From the NCBI RefSeq assembly GCF_900091415.1, contig NZ_FMHU01000002.1, positions 372,001-436,000 on the forward strand: 64,000 bases of DNA. The letters are read 5' to 3'. The stretch is from Micromonospora inyonensis. Lineage in GTDB: Bacteria; Actinomycetota; Actinomycetes; Mycobacteriales; Micromonosporaceae. Both the position numbers and the translations under genes were made by a program. Positions 24,431 through 33,420 of this stretch are shown one piece after another. Within the stretch, counting starts at the first letter, position 1. Every line of letters begins with the position of its first letter. The notes beneath the pieces are model-generated. The model did no database searches and had not been told where the DNA came from. It saw only the letters and a program-made list of their open reading frames with translations.

Positions 24431-25602
24431 GGTTGGTGTCCTCCGATACGGACGAGCGGCTGGCCCGGGGCGACCGGGTCGTCGTGGTGGGCGAGCCACT
24501 CGGTGAGCAGCCCGCCGTCGTGCGCGGTCACGTCGACCGGCCCCTGCCGGGTCGAGACGTGCCCGATGACCTGGCCGGGCTCGACGGTCCCGCCCTCGGC
24601 GAGACCCCCGGCCGGCGCGAAGGTGCCGGCCACCGGCGCGACCACCACGCGGAGCCGGCTGGTCGGCTCGCGGCGGGGTGCACTGCCGTGCCGTGCGATC
24701 AGGTCGCGGGCGGCCGGCAGGTCGTCCGGGGTGTTCAGGGTGACGAGTTCCGGCAGTGCGTCGGAGCCCTTGAACTCCCGCTTGATGACGTTGTTCAGGG
24801 TGCCGGCCGGGGGAAGCTCGATCACCCCGGTCACCCCGAGGTCGACCAGGGTCGCCATGCAGAGGTCCCACCGGACGGGGGCGGTGACCTGACGGACGAG
24901 GCGCTGCACCATCTCCGGGCCGTGTGCCACGGCGGTGCCGTCGAGGTTGGACAGCAGGATCCGGGCCGGGGCCCGGGTGGTGATACCGGCGGCGACGGCG
25001 GCGAGCGCGGCCTCGGCCGGAGCCATGTACGGCGTGTGGAACGCCCCGGCCACCTTCAGCCGCATGATCCGCGCGCCGGACGGTGGTTCGGCGGCGAGCT
25101 TGTCGAGGCCCTCGGTGGCACCGGCGGCCACCACCTGACCGGTGGCGTTGCGGTTGGCCGGGTGCAGCCCGTGCTTCTCGATGACGGCGAGCACCTCGTC
25201 GACGTTTCCGCCGAGCACGGCCGCCATGCCGGTCGACTCCAGCGCGCACGCCGCCGCCATCTCCCGGCCACGGACGCCCGCCAGGGCGATCGCCGCCTCG
25301 GCGGGGAGCACCCCGGCCAGCGCGGCCGCGGCCAGTTCGCCGACGCTGTGGCCGGCGGTGAGGCCGACGTCGTGCATCGGCAGGTGCTCGGCGGCGAGCA
25401 GCGACGCCGCGACGAGCAGCGGCTGGGTGCGGGCGGTGTCCTTGATCTCGTCGGCGTCGGCGGCGGTGCCGAGGTGGACCAGGTCGACACCGGACAGCGC
25501 CGACCACCACCGCAGCCGGGCCTCGGTGCCGCTGAGGTCGAGCCACGGGGTCAGGAAGCCGGGCTTCTGCGAACCCTGGCCAGGAGAGAGTACGGCGAGC
25601 AC
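24427..25602 (-). CDS. fabD: Malonyl-CoA:ACP transacylase with C-terminal biotinyl-like domain
   Basis: 391 residues, about 75 longer than a typical FabD. The transacylase domain spans about 1-305 with G-Q-G-S-Q at 8-12, nucleophile Ser86 in G-H-S-V-G-E and His189 in A-F-H-T-P. The extra region (about 317-387) reads like a biotinyl/lipoyl barrel: V-A-P-V-A-G-T-F at the start, E-P-G-Q-V-I-G-H-V in the middle, and V-A-P-G-Q-P-L-V-R-I at the end. The usual lysine turn (M-K-M) is replaced by T-R-Q-G-P, so it probably cannot carry biotin. First gene of the cluster after the PucR-type regulator. Confidence 0.92.
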   Translation of the reverse strand: MLAVLSPGQGSQKPGFLTPWLDLSGTEARLRWWSALSGVDLVHLGTAADADEIKDTARTQPLLVAASLLAAEHLPMHDVGLTAGHSVGELAAAALAGVLPAEAAIALAGVRGREMAAACALESTGMAAVLGGNVDEVLAVIEKHGLHPANRNATGQVVAAGATEGLDKLAAEPPSGARIMRLKVAGAFHTPYMAPAEAALAAVAAGITTRAPARILLSNLDGTAVAHGPEMVQRLVRQVTAPVRWDLCMATLVDLGVTGVIELPPAGTLNNVIKREFKGSDALPELVTLNTPDDLPAARDLIARHGSAPRREPTSRLRVVVAPVAGTFAPAGGLAEGGTVEPGQVIGHVSTRQGPVDVTAHDGGLLTEWLAHHDDPVAPGQPLVRIGGHQP

Positions 25603-25718
25603 GTCTATGACTCTGTCTGAATCTTGGCGACCGTGTGGTGTCGGCAGGCACCAAACCGCACTAGAACCTTTGGAGGGATCCTACAAAAACCCCTGGTTCG
25701 GTGTCGTCCGGTCCGGGC

Positions 25719-26945
25719 TCAGCGGTCCTTGCCGCGCTCGCTTCCCGGCGGCCCGGGGAGTACCGGCGTGACCGGGTCCAACCGGCCCACGGTCAGCGCC
25801 ACCTGGAGGGCGAAGGCGTCCCGGGGCACCAATGGGGACAAACCGGTCACCTCGGCGATCCGGCGCAACCGGTACCGCACCGTGTTCGGGTGCACGAAGA
25901 GAGCGCGTGCCGTGCTCTCCAGCACCCCGCCCGAGGCGAAGAACGCGTCCAGGGTCTCCAGCAGTTCGCCCGCGGCACGTACCAGGGTGGCGTAGTAGTC
26001 CTGACGCAACCGGCGGCGGGCCTCGGCGTCCCCGGCCAGCGCCCGCTCGGGCAGCAGGGCGGCGGCCTCCACCGGGCGCGGCGCCGCCGGCCAGGCCGGA
26101 GCCGCCCGGTATCCGGCCAGCGCCGAGCGCGCGGACTCGGTCGCCTCGTCCAGGCTCGGCACGGCGGGACCGACCACCACGGGCCCGTCGCCGAACGCCG
26201 GCAGCAGCTTCTCGGTGGCGGCCAGCGGGTCGGCCGCGCCGCCGAGCACCACCACCAGCCGGTCGCCGTGCACCCCGCCGATCACCCCGACCCGGATCCG
26301 CCGGGCCAGCCGGTAGACGGTGTGCAGCACGGCGGCCACCTCCCCACCGGGGGAACGGCCCACCGCCACCGCCACCGGGGGCGCGTCCGCCCAGCCCAGC
26401 GCGGCGGCCCGACTGGCCAGCACGTCCGAGGAGTCCCCGCGCAGCAGCGCGTCCACCAGCAGGGCCTGGAGCCGGGCGTCCCAGGAGCCCCGCACCTCGG
26501 CGGCGCGTGCGTACGCCCGCGCGGCGGCAAAGGCGATCTCCCGGGAGAACCGCAGTACGACCTCGCGCAACTGCTGCTCCTCGCCGTCGGCGGCCAGGTG
26601 GGGGACCTGCTCCTCCACCACGTCGATGGTCACCTTGATCAACGTGACGGTCTGCTGGAGGCTGATCGACCGGGCGAGGGCCTGCGGGGCGATGGCGAAG
26701 ACCTCGTCGGAGACCTCCTGGGTGCTGTCCGCCCGACCGCCACCGTCGCGCAGCCACTGCACCAGTGAGCGGACGCCGGCCTGGGCGACCAGCATCACCC
26801 AGGACCGCTGGTCGGCCGGAAGCGCCCGGAACCAGGGCACGGTCTCGTCCATCCGGGCCACGCTCGCCGTGGCCAGGGCTCCCGCCGCGCGTTCGATCCG
26901 GCGCAGCGTGGCGGGCAGTTGCGTACCCCCCGGCTCGGTTCCCAC
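25719..26945 (-). CDS. PucR-family regulator of fatty-acid synthesis (FasR-like)
   Basis: A 408-residue regulator with a degenerate central domain and a C-terminal helix-turn-helix (R-A-L-F-V-H-P-N-T-V-R-Y-R-L-R-R-I) typical of PucR/CdaR proteins. In Streptomyces the orthologous position, just before fabD-fabH-acpP-fabF, holds FasR, an activator of that operon; the same order here supports equivalence. The GTG at 26945 follows a CAGGCT hexamer by 6 nt, suggesting a leaderless transcript. The 116-bp gap to fabD likely holds its binding site and the operon promoter. Confidence 0.85.
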   Translation of the reverse strand: MGTEPGGTQLPATLRRIERAAGALATASVARMDETVPWFRALPADQRSWVMLVAQAGVRSLVQWLRDGGGRADSTQEVSDEVFAIAPQALARSISLQQTVTLIKVTIDVVEEQVPHLAADGEEQQLREVVLRFSREIAFAAARAYARAAEVRGSWDARLQALLVDALLRGDSSDVLASRAAALGWADAPPVAVAVGRSPGGEVAAVLHTVYRLARRIRVGVIGGVHGDRLVVVLGGAADPLAATEKLLPAFGDGPVVVGPAVPSLDEATESARSALAGYRAAPAWPAAPRPVEAAALLPERALAGDAEARRRLRQDYYATLVRAAGELLETLDAFFASGGVLESTARALFVHPNTVRYRLRRIAEVTGLSPLVPRDAFALQVALTVGRLDPVTPVLPGPPGSERGKDR

Positions 26946-26951
26946 CGCCCT

Positions 26952-26957
26952 AGCCTG
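26952..26957 (-). promoter_or_regulatory. -10-like hexamer of a leaderless start (PucR regulator)
   Basis: CAGGCT followed by 6 nt and GTG. Weaker match to TANNNT than the other leaderless candidates. Confidence 0.4.
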
Positions 26958-26997
26958 ACACGCGCCCCGCCGGCCCCGGCCTCCGAGTCCCGGCGAC

Positions 26998-27645
26998 GTG
27001 CCATCATTGACGATGATCGCGCGCCCGCCGCTGTTCCTGCCGCTGCTCGCCCTCACCGCCCTGCTCGTGCTGGCGGTTCCGGTCCTCACCGACTGGGTGC
27101 CGCTTCACCGCGCCGACCGCGCGCTCAGCGAGACCTTCCGGGGGTACGGCGACCACCGCCCCGGGCTGGTCTCGGCCCTGCGGATCCTCACCGACGTGGC
27201 CGCCACCATCCCGTTCCTGGCCGCCGGCGGGCTCGCCGCCCTCACCCTGCTCGCCCGGGGCCGCCGCGCGGCGGCCGTGTTCTGCGCCACGGTCACCGGG
27301 ACCGTGCCCGTGCTCTGGGGACTGGCCCACTGGCTGCTGCACCGTCCACGTCCGCTGGACGGCTTCGTCACCGTCACCAGCAACGGGTTCCCGAGCGGGC
27401 ACACCAGCAACGCCGCTGCCGCCGCCCTGGTCGTCGTGCTGCTCGCCTGGCCCCGGCTGGCCCGCACCGGGCGGCTCGTGGTGGTGACGGCGGCCACGGC
27501 CTTCGCGGTGTTCGTCGGCCTGACCCGGGTGGCGCTGCTGGCACACTGGCCCACGGACGTCCTCGGTGGCTGGCTGCTGGCGCTGGTCGTCGTGCCGCTC
27601 GTCGCGTACGCCGTCCGGGAGCGGGCTCCCGCCCGGGCGGGTTGA
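26998..27645 (+). CDS. PAP2-family membrane phosphatase
   Basis: About 215 residues with five to six membrane helices. The three phosphatase motifs are present: a lysine-less version of motif 1 (H-W-L-L-H-R-P-R-P), P-S-G-H-T-S-N-A with the catalytic His, and G-L-T-R-V-A-L-L-A-H-W-P-T-D-V with the nucleophilic His. Such enzymes dephosphorylate undecaprenyl pyrophosphate or phosphatidic acid at the outer face. The start is uncertain: GTG 26998 or ATG 27013. Divergent from the PucR regulator with a 52-bp gap. Confidence 0.85.
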   Translation: MPSLTMIARPPLFLPLLALTALLVLAVPVLTDWVPLHRADRALSETFRGYGDHRPGLVSALRILTDVAATIPFLAAGGLAALTLLARGRRAAAVFCATVTGTVPVLWGLAHWLLHRPRPLDGFVTVTSNGFPSGHTSNAAAAALVVVLLAWPRLARTGRLVVVTAATAFAVFVGLTRVALLAHWPTDVLGGWLLALVVVPLVAYAVRERAPARAG

Positions 27646-27920
27646 CCGCCCCGCCCGGGCGGTCCTGAAGGGCCCTGCGCGGGGGCCGTTCGTCGCCCCG
27701 GTCGACCTGCGGTCCGCCCCTGCGGGGAGAGGATCCCCACCCGATCACGCGTCGATGGACATTGCGCATGCGACGTACCGCTGGACGCGTCCGGCCAGTA
27801 CGGTGACAGGGCACGGCACGGCGCGTGGAAATTCCACGGACGTGATCGTGCGATCCGTCGCCGGGCGTGAGCGGGCGACGGGGTGGAACAGGGCCGGGGG
27901 CGAGCGTGAGGAGACCGGAG

Positions 27921-28247
27921 ATGCCGCACGGGGAGGCCGAGCACGGCTGCGCCCAGGGCGACCCCTGCCGGTCGGGTCACCACGACCAGCAGTCGCCCGG
28001 CAAGCACCACGTCCACCGCCGGTCTCCGGTGGGTACGCCGCAGCTGGCCGAGCCGGTCGTCCGGCCCGCCGAGGAGGATCCCCCGGTGCCCCGCCAGCGG
28101 GTCGCTGACTGTGTCGACCCGGAACCGGTGCCCCAGGCGTCCTGCCGCAGCGACCTGCCGGGCTGGGCCGGTGCCCACCGGCACGGGCCGGTCCGGCCGA
28201 GCCAGCGCGCCACCCGACGGGAGCGTCCGCCGCGACGCTGGTGCTGA
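27921..28247 (+). CDS. Small Cys/His/Pro-rich hypothetical protein
   Basis: A 108-residue frame with G or C at nearly every third position and GGAGACCGGAG before its ATG, which argue that it is real. It contains C-A-Q-G-D-P-C, H-H-D-Q-Q and H-H-V-H near the N-terminus and further cysteines in A-S-C-R-S-D, with many Pro and Arg. No signal peptide or membrane helix. Metal binding is possible from the Cys/His content but unproven. I do not recognise the family. Confidence 0.55.
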   Translation: MPHGEAEHGCAQGDPCRSGHHDQQSPGKHHVHRRSPVGTPQLAEPVVRPAEEDPPVPRQRVADCVDPEPVPQASCRSDLPGWAGAHRHGPVRPSQRATRRERPPRRWC

Positions 28248-28357
28248 CCAGCCGCCACGACCGCCCGCGACCGCCGATCGGGGCGACACGGCCGGTCACG
28301 ACACGACACCGGGCGCCCCCGGTGGGAACACCCGGCGTCGGGACGGGACGTCGGTGG

Positions 28358-28999
28358 TCAGCGGGTGCGGCGCCGGATCAGCAGCGCGATGCCGGCCAGC
28401 CCGATCGTGATGACGATCACCACGCCCGCGTTCAGCAGCAGCAGGCGCTGCAACTCGCCGAGCGCCTGGTCGATGTCCCGGCCCGGGTCGAGGGACTCCT
28501 CCGGGAGCATCCGCTCGCCACCGCCGACCCCGCCGCTGACCGTCTCGATCTGCCGGGGCAGGGGGACGCCGGCCGTCCGCAGGGTCTCCGACATGTTGAG
28601 CCGGCCGAGGAACCAGCCCGCGTGGGCCTTGACCGCGTTGGGCTGCTTGGCCGGACGGTAGGCCCGCGGACCGCCCCTGGCGAGCGGGTAGAGGTCGAAG
28701 GTCTGCCGTGGCTGGTCGCCGGCCAGCACCACGACCGTGTACTTCGGGCCGAGGTCGGCGGCCTTGGGACCCGAGGGCGCGCCGTCGGCGGCGAACCAGT
28801 TGACCTGGTCGATCACCGCCGTCACGTGGGCCGGGTCGACGTCGGCCCGCAACCGCAGCGGTTCGGCCAGCCCTTCGCCGGTGATGTCCACCCCGGGCGG
28901 CGCGGGCTTGGGCGCGGCGTGCGCCGCTTCGACCGGCATCATCGCCACCAGGACCGCCCCGACCGCCGCGACGAGTAGCCGCCTCACCCTCCGGACCAC
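28358..28999 (-). CDS. Secreted, C-terminally membrane-anchored protein of unknown function
   Basis: A 213-residue protein with an N-terminal signal sequence (R-R-V-R-R-L-L-V-A-A-V-G to A-H-A-A) and a C-terminal transmembrane helix followed by R-R-R-T-R, so type I topology with about 150 residues outside. The extracellular part has a compact alpha/beta pattern around T-V-V-V-L-A-G-D-Q and a conserved-looking H-A-G-W-F. The GTG at 28999 is preceded by GAGGAGG. Divergent from the CopC-like gene, which is also envelope-located. Confidence 0.7.
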   Translation of the reverse strand: MVRRVRRLLVAAVGAVLVAMMPVEAAHAAPKPAPPGVDITGEGLAEPLRLRADVDPAHVTAVIDQVNWFAADGAPSGPKAADLGPKYTVVVLAGDQPRQTFDLYPLARGGPRAYRPAKQPNAVKAHAGWFLGRLNMSETLRTAGVPLPRQIETVSGGVGGGERMLPEESLDPGRDIDQALGELQRLLLLNAGVVIVITIGLAGIALLIRRRTR

Positions 29000-29224
29000 T
29001 GCCGCCTCCTCGCCCCGCTTCGATGGATGGCCTTGCTGCAGGTCACGCGCTGACTGGGGATGGCACGAGCACGCCGGGCAGGGCCGGGAGTACATCTCTC
29101 AGACTCCGCCGGCCGTCGATCGGTTGCAGCTTCCAGAACAGTATTTTGAACTATGTGCGATCTCAGCCCGACTAACGACAGGACGTGTGATCGGTGGGCG
29201 GATCGTACCTTTACGGAGGGATGC

Positions 29225-29845
29225 ATGGGGGGCAGGGTCCTACGGCTGGCGGGTTGGCTGGTCACGATCGGCGTGGCGCTGGTGGTGTCGTTGTGGTCGG
29301 CGGCACCGGCCGCCGCGCACAACTCGCTGACCGGCAGCAGCCCTGCTGACGGTGCACGGTTGGCGCAGGCTCCGACCCGGATCGAGCTGCGTTTCCTCGC
29401 TCGACTCGATCCGAACAGGACGAAGATCACAGTAACCGGACCGGACAACGTGCCGGCGTCCCGGGGTGCCCCGACGGTGAACGGCTCCCGGGTGCGCGTG
29501 ACCTTCGTGCCGGGCGCGGCCGGGCTCTACATCGTCGACTACCGGGTCAGCTCGGCGGACGGCCACCCGGTCAGTGGCGAGATCCGGTTCACGCTGACCA
29601 CGGGCACCCCGGCCGACCCGTCACCGTCCCCCACGGCGGTCACCGGGCCACCCCCGCCACCCACGCCGGTCCCGGTGGACCCCACCCCGTCGACCGCCGG
29701 TGCCTCGGCCGCGCCGGCCGCCGACACCGACCCCGGTGACGACGACGGCACGCCCGCCTGGCCCTGGGGAGTCGGCGCCGTCGCCGTGCTCGCCGGGCTC
29801 GTCGCCGTGCTGCTGGTCCGCCGCCGTCCCCGGTCGGCCGGCTGA
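29225..29845 (+). CDS. CopC-domain membrane-anchored protein
   Basis: A 206-residue protein. The signal peptide ends in A-A-A-H-N-S-L, leaving His at the mature N-terminus as in CopC copper-binding proteins; a second ligand candidate is in S-A-D-G-H-P-V-S-G. The beta-sandwich CopC domain (about 33-125) is followed by a Pro/Thr/Ala-rich linker and a C-terminal transmembrane helix ending in R-R-R-P-R. CopC proteins bind or deliver copper; no CopD domain is fused or adjacent here. The ATG at 29225 follows GGAGGG. Confidence 0.88.
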   Translation: MGGRVLRLAGWLVTIGVALVVSLWSAAPAAAHNSLTGSSPADGARLAQAPTRIELRFLARLDPNRTKITVTGPDNVPASRGAPTVNGSRVRVTFVPGAAGLYIVDYRVSSADGHPVSGEIRFTLTTGTPADPSPSPTAVTGPPPPPTPVPVDPTPSTAGASAAPAADTDPGDDDGTPAWPWGVGAVAVLAGLVAVLLVRRRPRSAG

Positions 29846-29890
29846 GCGGTCGCGTGCCGCGACGGCCCACCGGGTTTTGACCCCGGGGAC

Positions 29891-31811
29891 GATCCTGGTG
29901 GTTAATTCGCGACGCGCCGGTCGGGGTGACGGCCCCGGGCCGTAGTGTGGGTGATGGTGTCGGTTCGCTGCCGGTGTTTCTCCCTTCGTCCCGGCTGCGG
30001 GATGGGGATTGTGGTGTCTGTGCAGCCCGCGCCGTGGCCGGAGCCGGACCGGCGGATCGCGGCGGCGATCGCGGCGAAGTATCGGGGTCGGCGTGCCCGG
30101 CCGTTGGCGGTGCAGATCCGTGACCGGCTGGGTGAATGGCTGCATGATGCGGACTTCGTCGCGGCGTTCGGGGTTCGTGGCCGGCCGGGTTGGTCGCCGT
30201 CGCGGTTGGCGCTGGTGACGGTGTTGCAGCGGGTGGAGAATCTCACTGACCGGCAAGCGGCCGAGGCGGCGCGTAACCGGCTGGACTGGCAGTATCTGCT
30301 CGGTCTGCCGTTGGACGATCCAGGGTTCGACCACACGGTGCTGGCCGAGTTCCGCACCAGGGTGGCCGACGCCGGTCTGGAACACCTCGTGCTGGACGCG
30401 TTGCTGACCCGGCTGGCCGAGGCTGGTCTGCTCTCCGCTGGCGGCAAGCAGCGCACCGATTCCACACATGTCGCCGCGGCGGTGGCCGCGCTCAACCGTC
30501 TGGAACTGGTCGGGGAAAGCATCCGGGCGGCTTTGGAGGCCCTGGCCGCGGCGCATCCACAGTGGCTGGCCGGGCGGATCTGCGTGCCGGATTTCGCCGA
30601 TCGTTATGGCAGCCCGATGACCGGTTGGCGGCCGCCGGTCTCGCAGGCCAAACGCGACGCACTGGCGATCGTCTACGCCCGCGACGGCTACCGGCTGCTG
30701 GAGGCGGTCCACGACCAGCACGCACCGGCCTGGCTGGCCCAGATACCGGCGGTGGACGTGCTGCGCCAGGTACTGGTGCAGCACTACACCCGCACGGTCA
30801 CCAGTCGCGGGCGGGAGGTGATTACCCGGCGGGAGAAAGCGCCTGAGGGCGACGGTCTCCCGCCCGGCCATATCCGCATCGCTTCCCCGTACGACACCGA
30901 TGCCCGGTGGGGTGTCAAACGAGAAGAGTTCTGGCTGGGCTACAAACTGCACGTCACCGAGACCTGCGACGACGCTGCGCCGTGCGGCTGCCGACAGCCC
31001 GGCGGGCACACCCCGGCAGGGCGACCGGGGCGCACCGGCGACAGGCACGAGGCCGCCTGCCCACAGCTACGGCCGAACCTGATCACGCATGTAGCCACCA
31101 CCGACGCGACCGTGACCGACAACCGGATGACCGAACCCATCCACGACGCCCTCGCCGATATGAGCCTCACCCCCGGCCGGCACTACCTCGACTCCGGCTA
31201 CCTGTCCGCCGCGCTCGTGGTCTCCGAACTCGCCCGGCACGGCATCACGCTGATCGGCCCGTTGCTGGCCGACTGTTCCGCCCAGGCCCGCGCCGGCAAG
31301 GGCTACGCCCGCGCCGACTTCACCATCGACTACGACACGCGCACCGTGACCTGCCCACAAGGCAGAAAGGCCACCTCCTGGACACCGTGCACCCAGTACG
31401 GCAAGCCCGCCATCGTGGCCACCTTCGCTACCAGCGACTGCGGCCCCTGCCCCGCCCGGACCCTATGCACCACCGGAAGACGACGACAACTGTCCCTACT
31501 ACCCCGGGAACTGGCCGAGGCCCAGACCACCATCCGGGCCGCCGAACACACCCTCGGCTTCCAAGCCGACTACGCCCGCCGTGCCGGAGTGGAAGGCACC
31601 ATCCACCAAGCCATCTCCCACGGCGCCCGCCGCGCCCGCTACCGCGGACTACCCAAGACCCGCCTCGACCACATCTTCATGGCCTGCGCCCTCAACCTGC
31701 TCCGCCTCGAAGCCTTCTGGAACGGAACACCACTGGACCGACGAAGAACCAGCCACCTCTCACGCCTCGAACTCGGCCTCGCTGCATGACCCGTAATTAA
31801 CCACCAGGATC
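29891..31811 (+). mobile_element. IS1182-family insertion sequence
   Basis: A 1921-bp element with 17-bp perfect terminal inverted repeats (GATCCTGGTGGTTAATT at 29891-29907, complement at 31795-31811). It is flanked by a 6-bp direct repeat GGGGAC (29885-29890 and 31812-31817), a target site duplication. It lies between the convergent copC-like and gltX genes and disrupts neither. The single uninterrupted transposase frame and perfect ends suggest recent insertion and possible activity. Confidence 0.95.
30002..31789 (+). CDS. IS1182-family transposase
   Basis: About 595 residues. The N-terminal part (P-S-R-L-A-L-V-T-V-L-Q, then L-D-W-Q-Y-L-L-G-L) is the DUF772-like region of IS1182/IS5-type enzymes. 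The DDE triad can be traced: D in R-T-D-S-T-H-V, D in Y-L-D-S-G-Y-L, E in G-V-E-G-T-I-H-Q. A cysteine-rich insert (C-G-P-C-P-A-R-T-L-C) is typical of the family. The frame is open further upstream to 29945; the ATG at 30002 is a guess among several starts. Codon use is less G/C-biased than neighbouring genes. Confidence 0.93.
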   Translation: MGIVVSVQPAPWPEPDRRIAAAIAAKYRGRRARPLAVQIRDRLGEWLHDADFVAAFGVRGRPGWSPSRLALVTVLQRVENLTDRQAAEAARNRLDWQYLLGLPLDDPGFDHTVLAEFRTRVADAGLEHLVLDALLTRLAEAGLLSAGGKQRTDSTHVAAAVAALNRLELVGESIRAALEALAAAHPQWLAGRICVPDFADRYGSPMTGWRPPVSQAKRDALAIVYARDGYRLLEAVHDQHAPAWLAQIPAVDVLRQVLVQHYTRTVTSRGREVITRREKAPEGDGLPPGHIRIASPYDTDARWGVKREEFWLGYKLHVTETCDDAAPCGCRQPGGHTPAGRPGRTGDRHEAACPQLRPNLITHVATTDATVTDNRMTEPIHDALADMSLTPGRHYLDSGYLSAALVVSELARHGITLIGPLLADCSAQARAGKGYARADFTIDYDTRTVTCPQGRKATSWTPCTQYGKPAIVATFATSDCGPCPARTLCTTGRRRQLSLLPRELAEAQTTIRAAEHTLGFQADYARRAGVEGTIHQAISHGARRARYRGLPKTRLDHIFMACALNLLRLEAFWNGTPLDRRRTSHLSRLELGLAA

Positions 31812-31823
31812 GGGGACCGACGG

Positions 31824-31863
31824 CGACAGCCGCCGTACGGGCGGGCCCGCCCGCCGGCTGTCG
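31824..31863 (-). terminator. gltX terminator hairpin
   Basis: CGACAGCCG paired with CGGCTGTCG around a GC-rich inner hairpin, 12 bp past the gltX stop. Confidence 0.65.
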
Positions 31864-31875
31864 TGACGCGTACGG

Positions 31876-33285
31876 TCAGGGAAGCCGGACCCGGGCGGCG
31901 CGCAACCGGGCCAGGGTGCGGTCGCGGCCGAGCACCTCCATCGACTCGAACAGTGGCAGCCCGACGCTGCGGCCGGTCACCGCGACCCGGACCGGGGCCT
32001 GGGCCTTGCCGAGCTTGAGCCCACGCTCCGCGCCGACCGCCTCCAGGGTCGACTTGAGCGACTCCGCGTCCCAGGTCTCCAGCGCCTCGAAGGCGGCGGT
32101 CGCGGCGTCCAGCAGCGCGCCCGAGCCCTCCTTCATCGCCTTCGCCCAGGCCGCCTCGTCGACCAGCGGCGAGGCGAGGAAGAGGAAGTCCACATTCGGC
32201 ACGATCTCGCTGAGCACCGCGATCCGCGTCTGCGCCAGCGGGGCGACCGCCGCGAAGGCGTCCGCGTCGAACTCCGCCGGCTGCCACGGCGGCGGTGGGA
32301 TCGTCGCGGTGCCGGTGAGCCACGGCTGGCAGGCGGCGACGAACTCCTCGACCGGCAGCGCCCGGATGTACTCACCGTTGAACGCACGCAGCTTCTTCTC
32401 GTCGAAGAAGGCGGGGGAGGGGTTGACCTCCTCCAGCCGGAACTCCTCCTCGATCACCGACCACGGGACGATCTCCCGGTCGCCGGAGGGCGCCCAGCCG
32501 AGCAACATCAGGTAGTTGCGCATCGCGGCGGCGAGGTAGCCCTCGTCCCGGTACGCCTCCAGGGCGACCTTGTCGCGGCGCTTGGAGAGCTTCTGCCGCT
32601 TCTCGTTCACCACCACCGGCACGTGCGCCCACACCGGCGGCCGCACGCCGAGCGCCTCCCAGAGCAACTGCTGCTTGGGGGTGTTCGGCAGGTGCTCCTC
32701 GGCCCGGATCACGTGGGTGATCCCCATGGTCATGTCGTCGACCACGTTGGCCAGCAGGAACACCGGCGAGCCGTCGCCCCGGGCGATGACGAAGTCCTCG
32801 ATGAGCTTGTTCTCGAAGGTGGGCTCGCCCCGGATCAGGTCGACCACCTTCGTCACGCCCTCGTCCGGGGTGCGGAAGCGCAGCGCCCGTCCCTCGCCCG
32901 GCTCCAGGCCCCGGTTCCGGCAGAAGCCGTCGTAGCCGGCGTACTGGGAGCCACTGCGGGCCTGCACCGCCTCCCGGGTGCAGTCGCAGTAGTACGCCCG
33001 GCCGGACTCGCGCAGGCGCCCGGCGGCGGCCCGGTGCTCACCGGCGTTCTGCGACTGGAAGTACGGCCCCTCGTAGGAGCCGCGCGCGATGCCGATCCAG
33101 TCCAGCGCCGACAGGATGCCCTCGGTCCACTCCGGCCTGTTCCGCGCCGCGTCGGTGTCCTCGACGCGAAGCACGAACACCCCGCCCTGCTGCTTGGCAT
33201 AGATCCAGTTCTGGAGGGCGGAGCGGGCACCGCCGACGTGGAACATACCGGTCGGAGAGGGGGCGAATCGCACACGTACCGTCAC
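31876..33285 (-). CDS. gltX: Glutamyl-tRNA synthetase
   Basis: A 469-residue class I synthetase that charges tRNA-Glu. The HIGH-type motif reads H-V-G-G within [13 protein letters not shown], and the KMSKS loop is K-L-S-K-R. A zinc-site pattern is visible: C-D-C followed by Y-D-G-F-C. It lacks the usual actinobacterial neighbours (leuC/leuD) and its wording differs from the mycobacterial-type enzyme as I recall it, so it may be a second copy. GTG at 33285 lies 7 nt after a TACGCT hexamer with no ribosome site, pointing to a leaderless mRNA. Confidence 0.92.
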   Translation of the reverse strand: MTVRVRFAPSPTGMFHVGGARSALQNWIYAKQQGGVFVLRVEDTDAARNRPEWTEGILSALDWIGIARGSYEGPYFQSQNAGEHRAAAGRLRESGRAYYCDCTREAVQARSGSQYAGYDGFCRNRGLEPGEGRALRFRTPDEGVTKVVDLIRGEPTFENKLIEDFVIARGDGSPVFLLANVVDDMTMGITHVIRAEEHLPNTPKQQLLWEALGVRPPVWAHVPVVVNEKRQKLSKRRDKVALEAYRDEGYLAAAMRNYLMLLGWAPSGDREIVPWSVIEEEFRLEEVNPSPAFFDEKKLRAFNGEYIRALPVEEFVAACQPWLTGTATIPPPPWQPAEFDADAFAAVAPLAQTRIAVLSEIVPNVDFLFLASPLVDEAAWAKAMKEGSGALLDAATAAFEALETWDAESLKSTLEAVGAERGLKLGKAQAPVRVAVTGRSVGLPLFESMEVLGRDRTLARLRAARVRLP

Positions 33286-33292
33286 GCCGTCC

Positions 33293-33298
33293 AGCGTA
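33293..33298 (-). promoter_or_regulatory. -10 box of a leaderless gltX transcript
   Basis: TACGCT on the minus strand, 7 nt before the GTG start. Confidence 0.55.
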
Positions 33299-33313
33299 CG
33301 GCTGCTGCGTCCT

Positions 33314-33373
33314 GGTGGAAGGAGGGGCCCCTTGTTACCGCTTTTTGTCGTGCAGGGGGCCCCTGCTACCACC
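33314..33373 (-). repeat. Dispersed palindromic element, copy C
   Basis: GGTGGAAGGAGGGGCCCCTT, core GTTACCGCTTTTTGTCG, then TGCAGGGGGCCCCTGCTACC. Core orientation is opposite to copies A, D and E. Located just upstream of the gltX promoter hexamer. Confidence 0.85.
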
Positions 33374-33420
33374 TCGGCGGCGCGACCGCACAACCTGCCG
33401 CCACCGCCCGTGCCGCCGTG

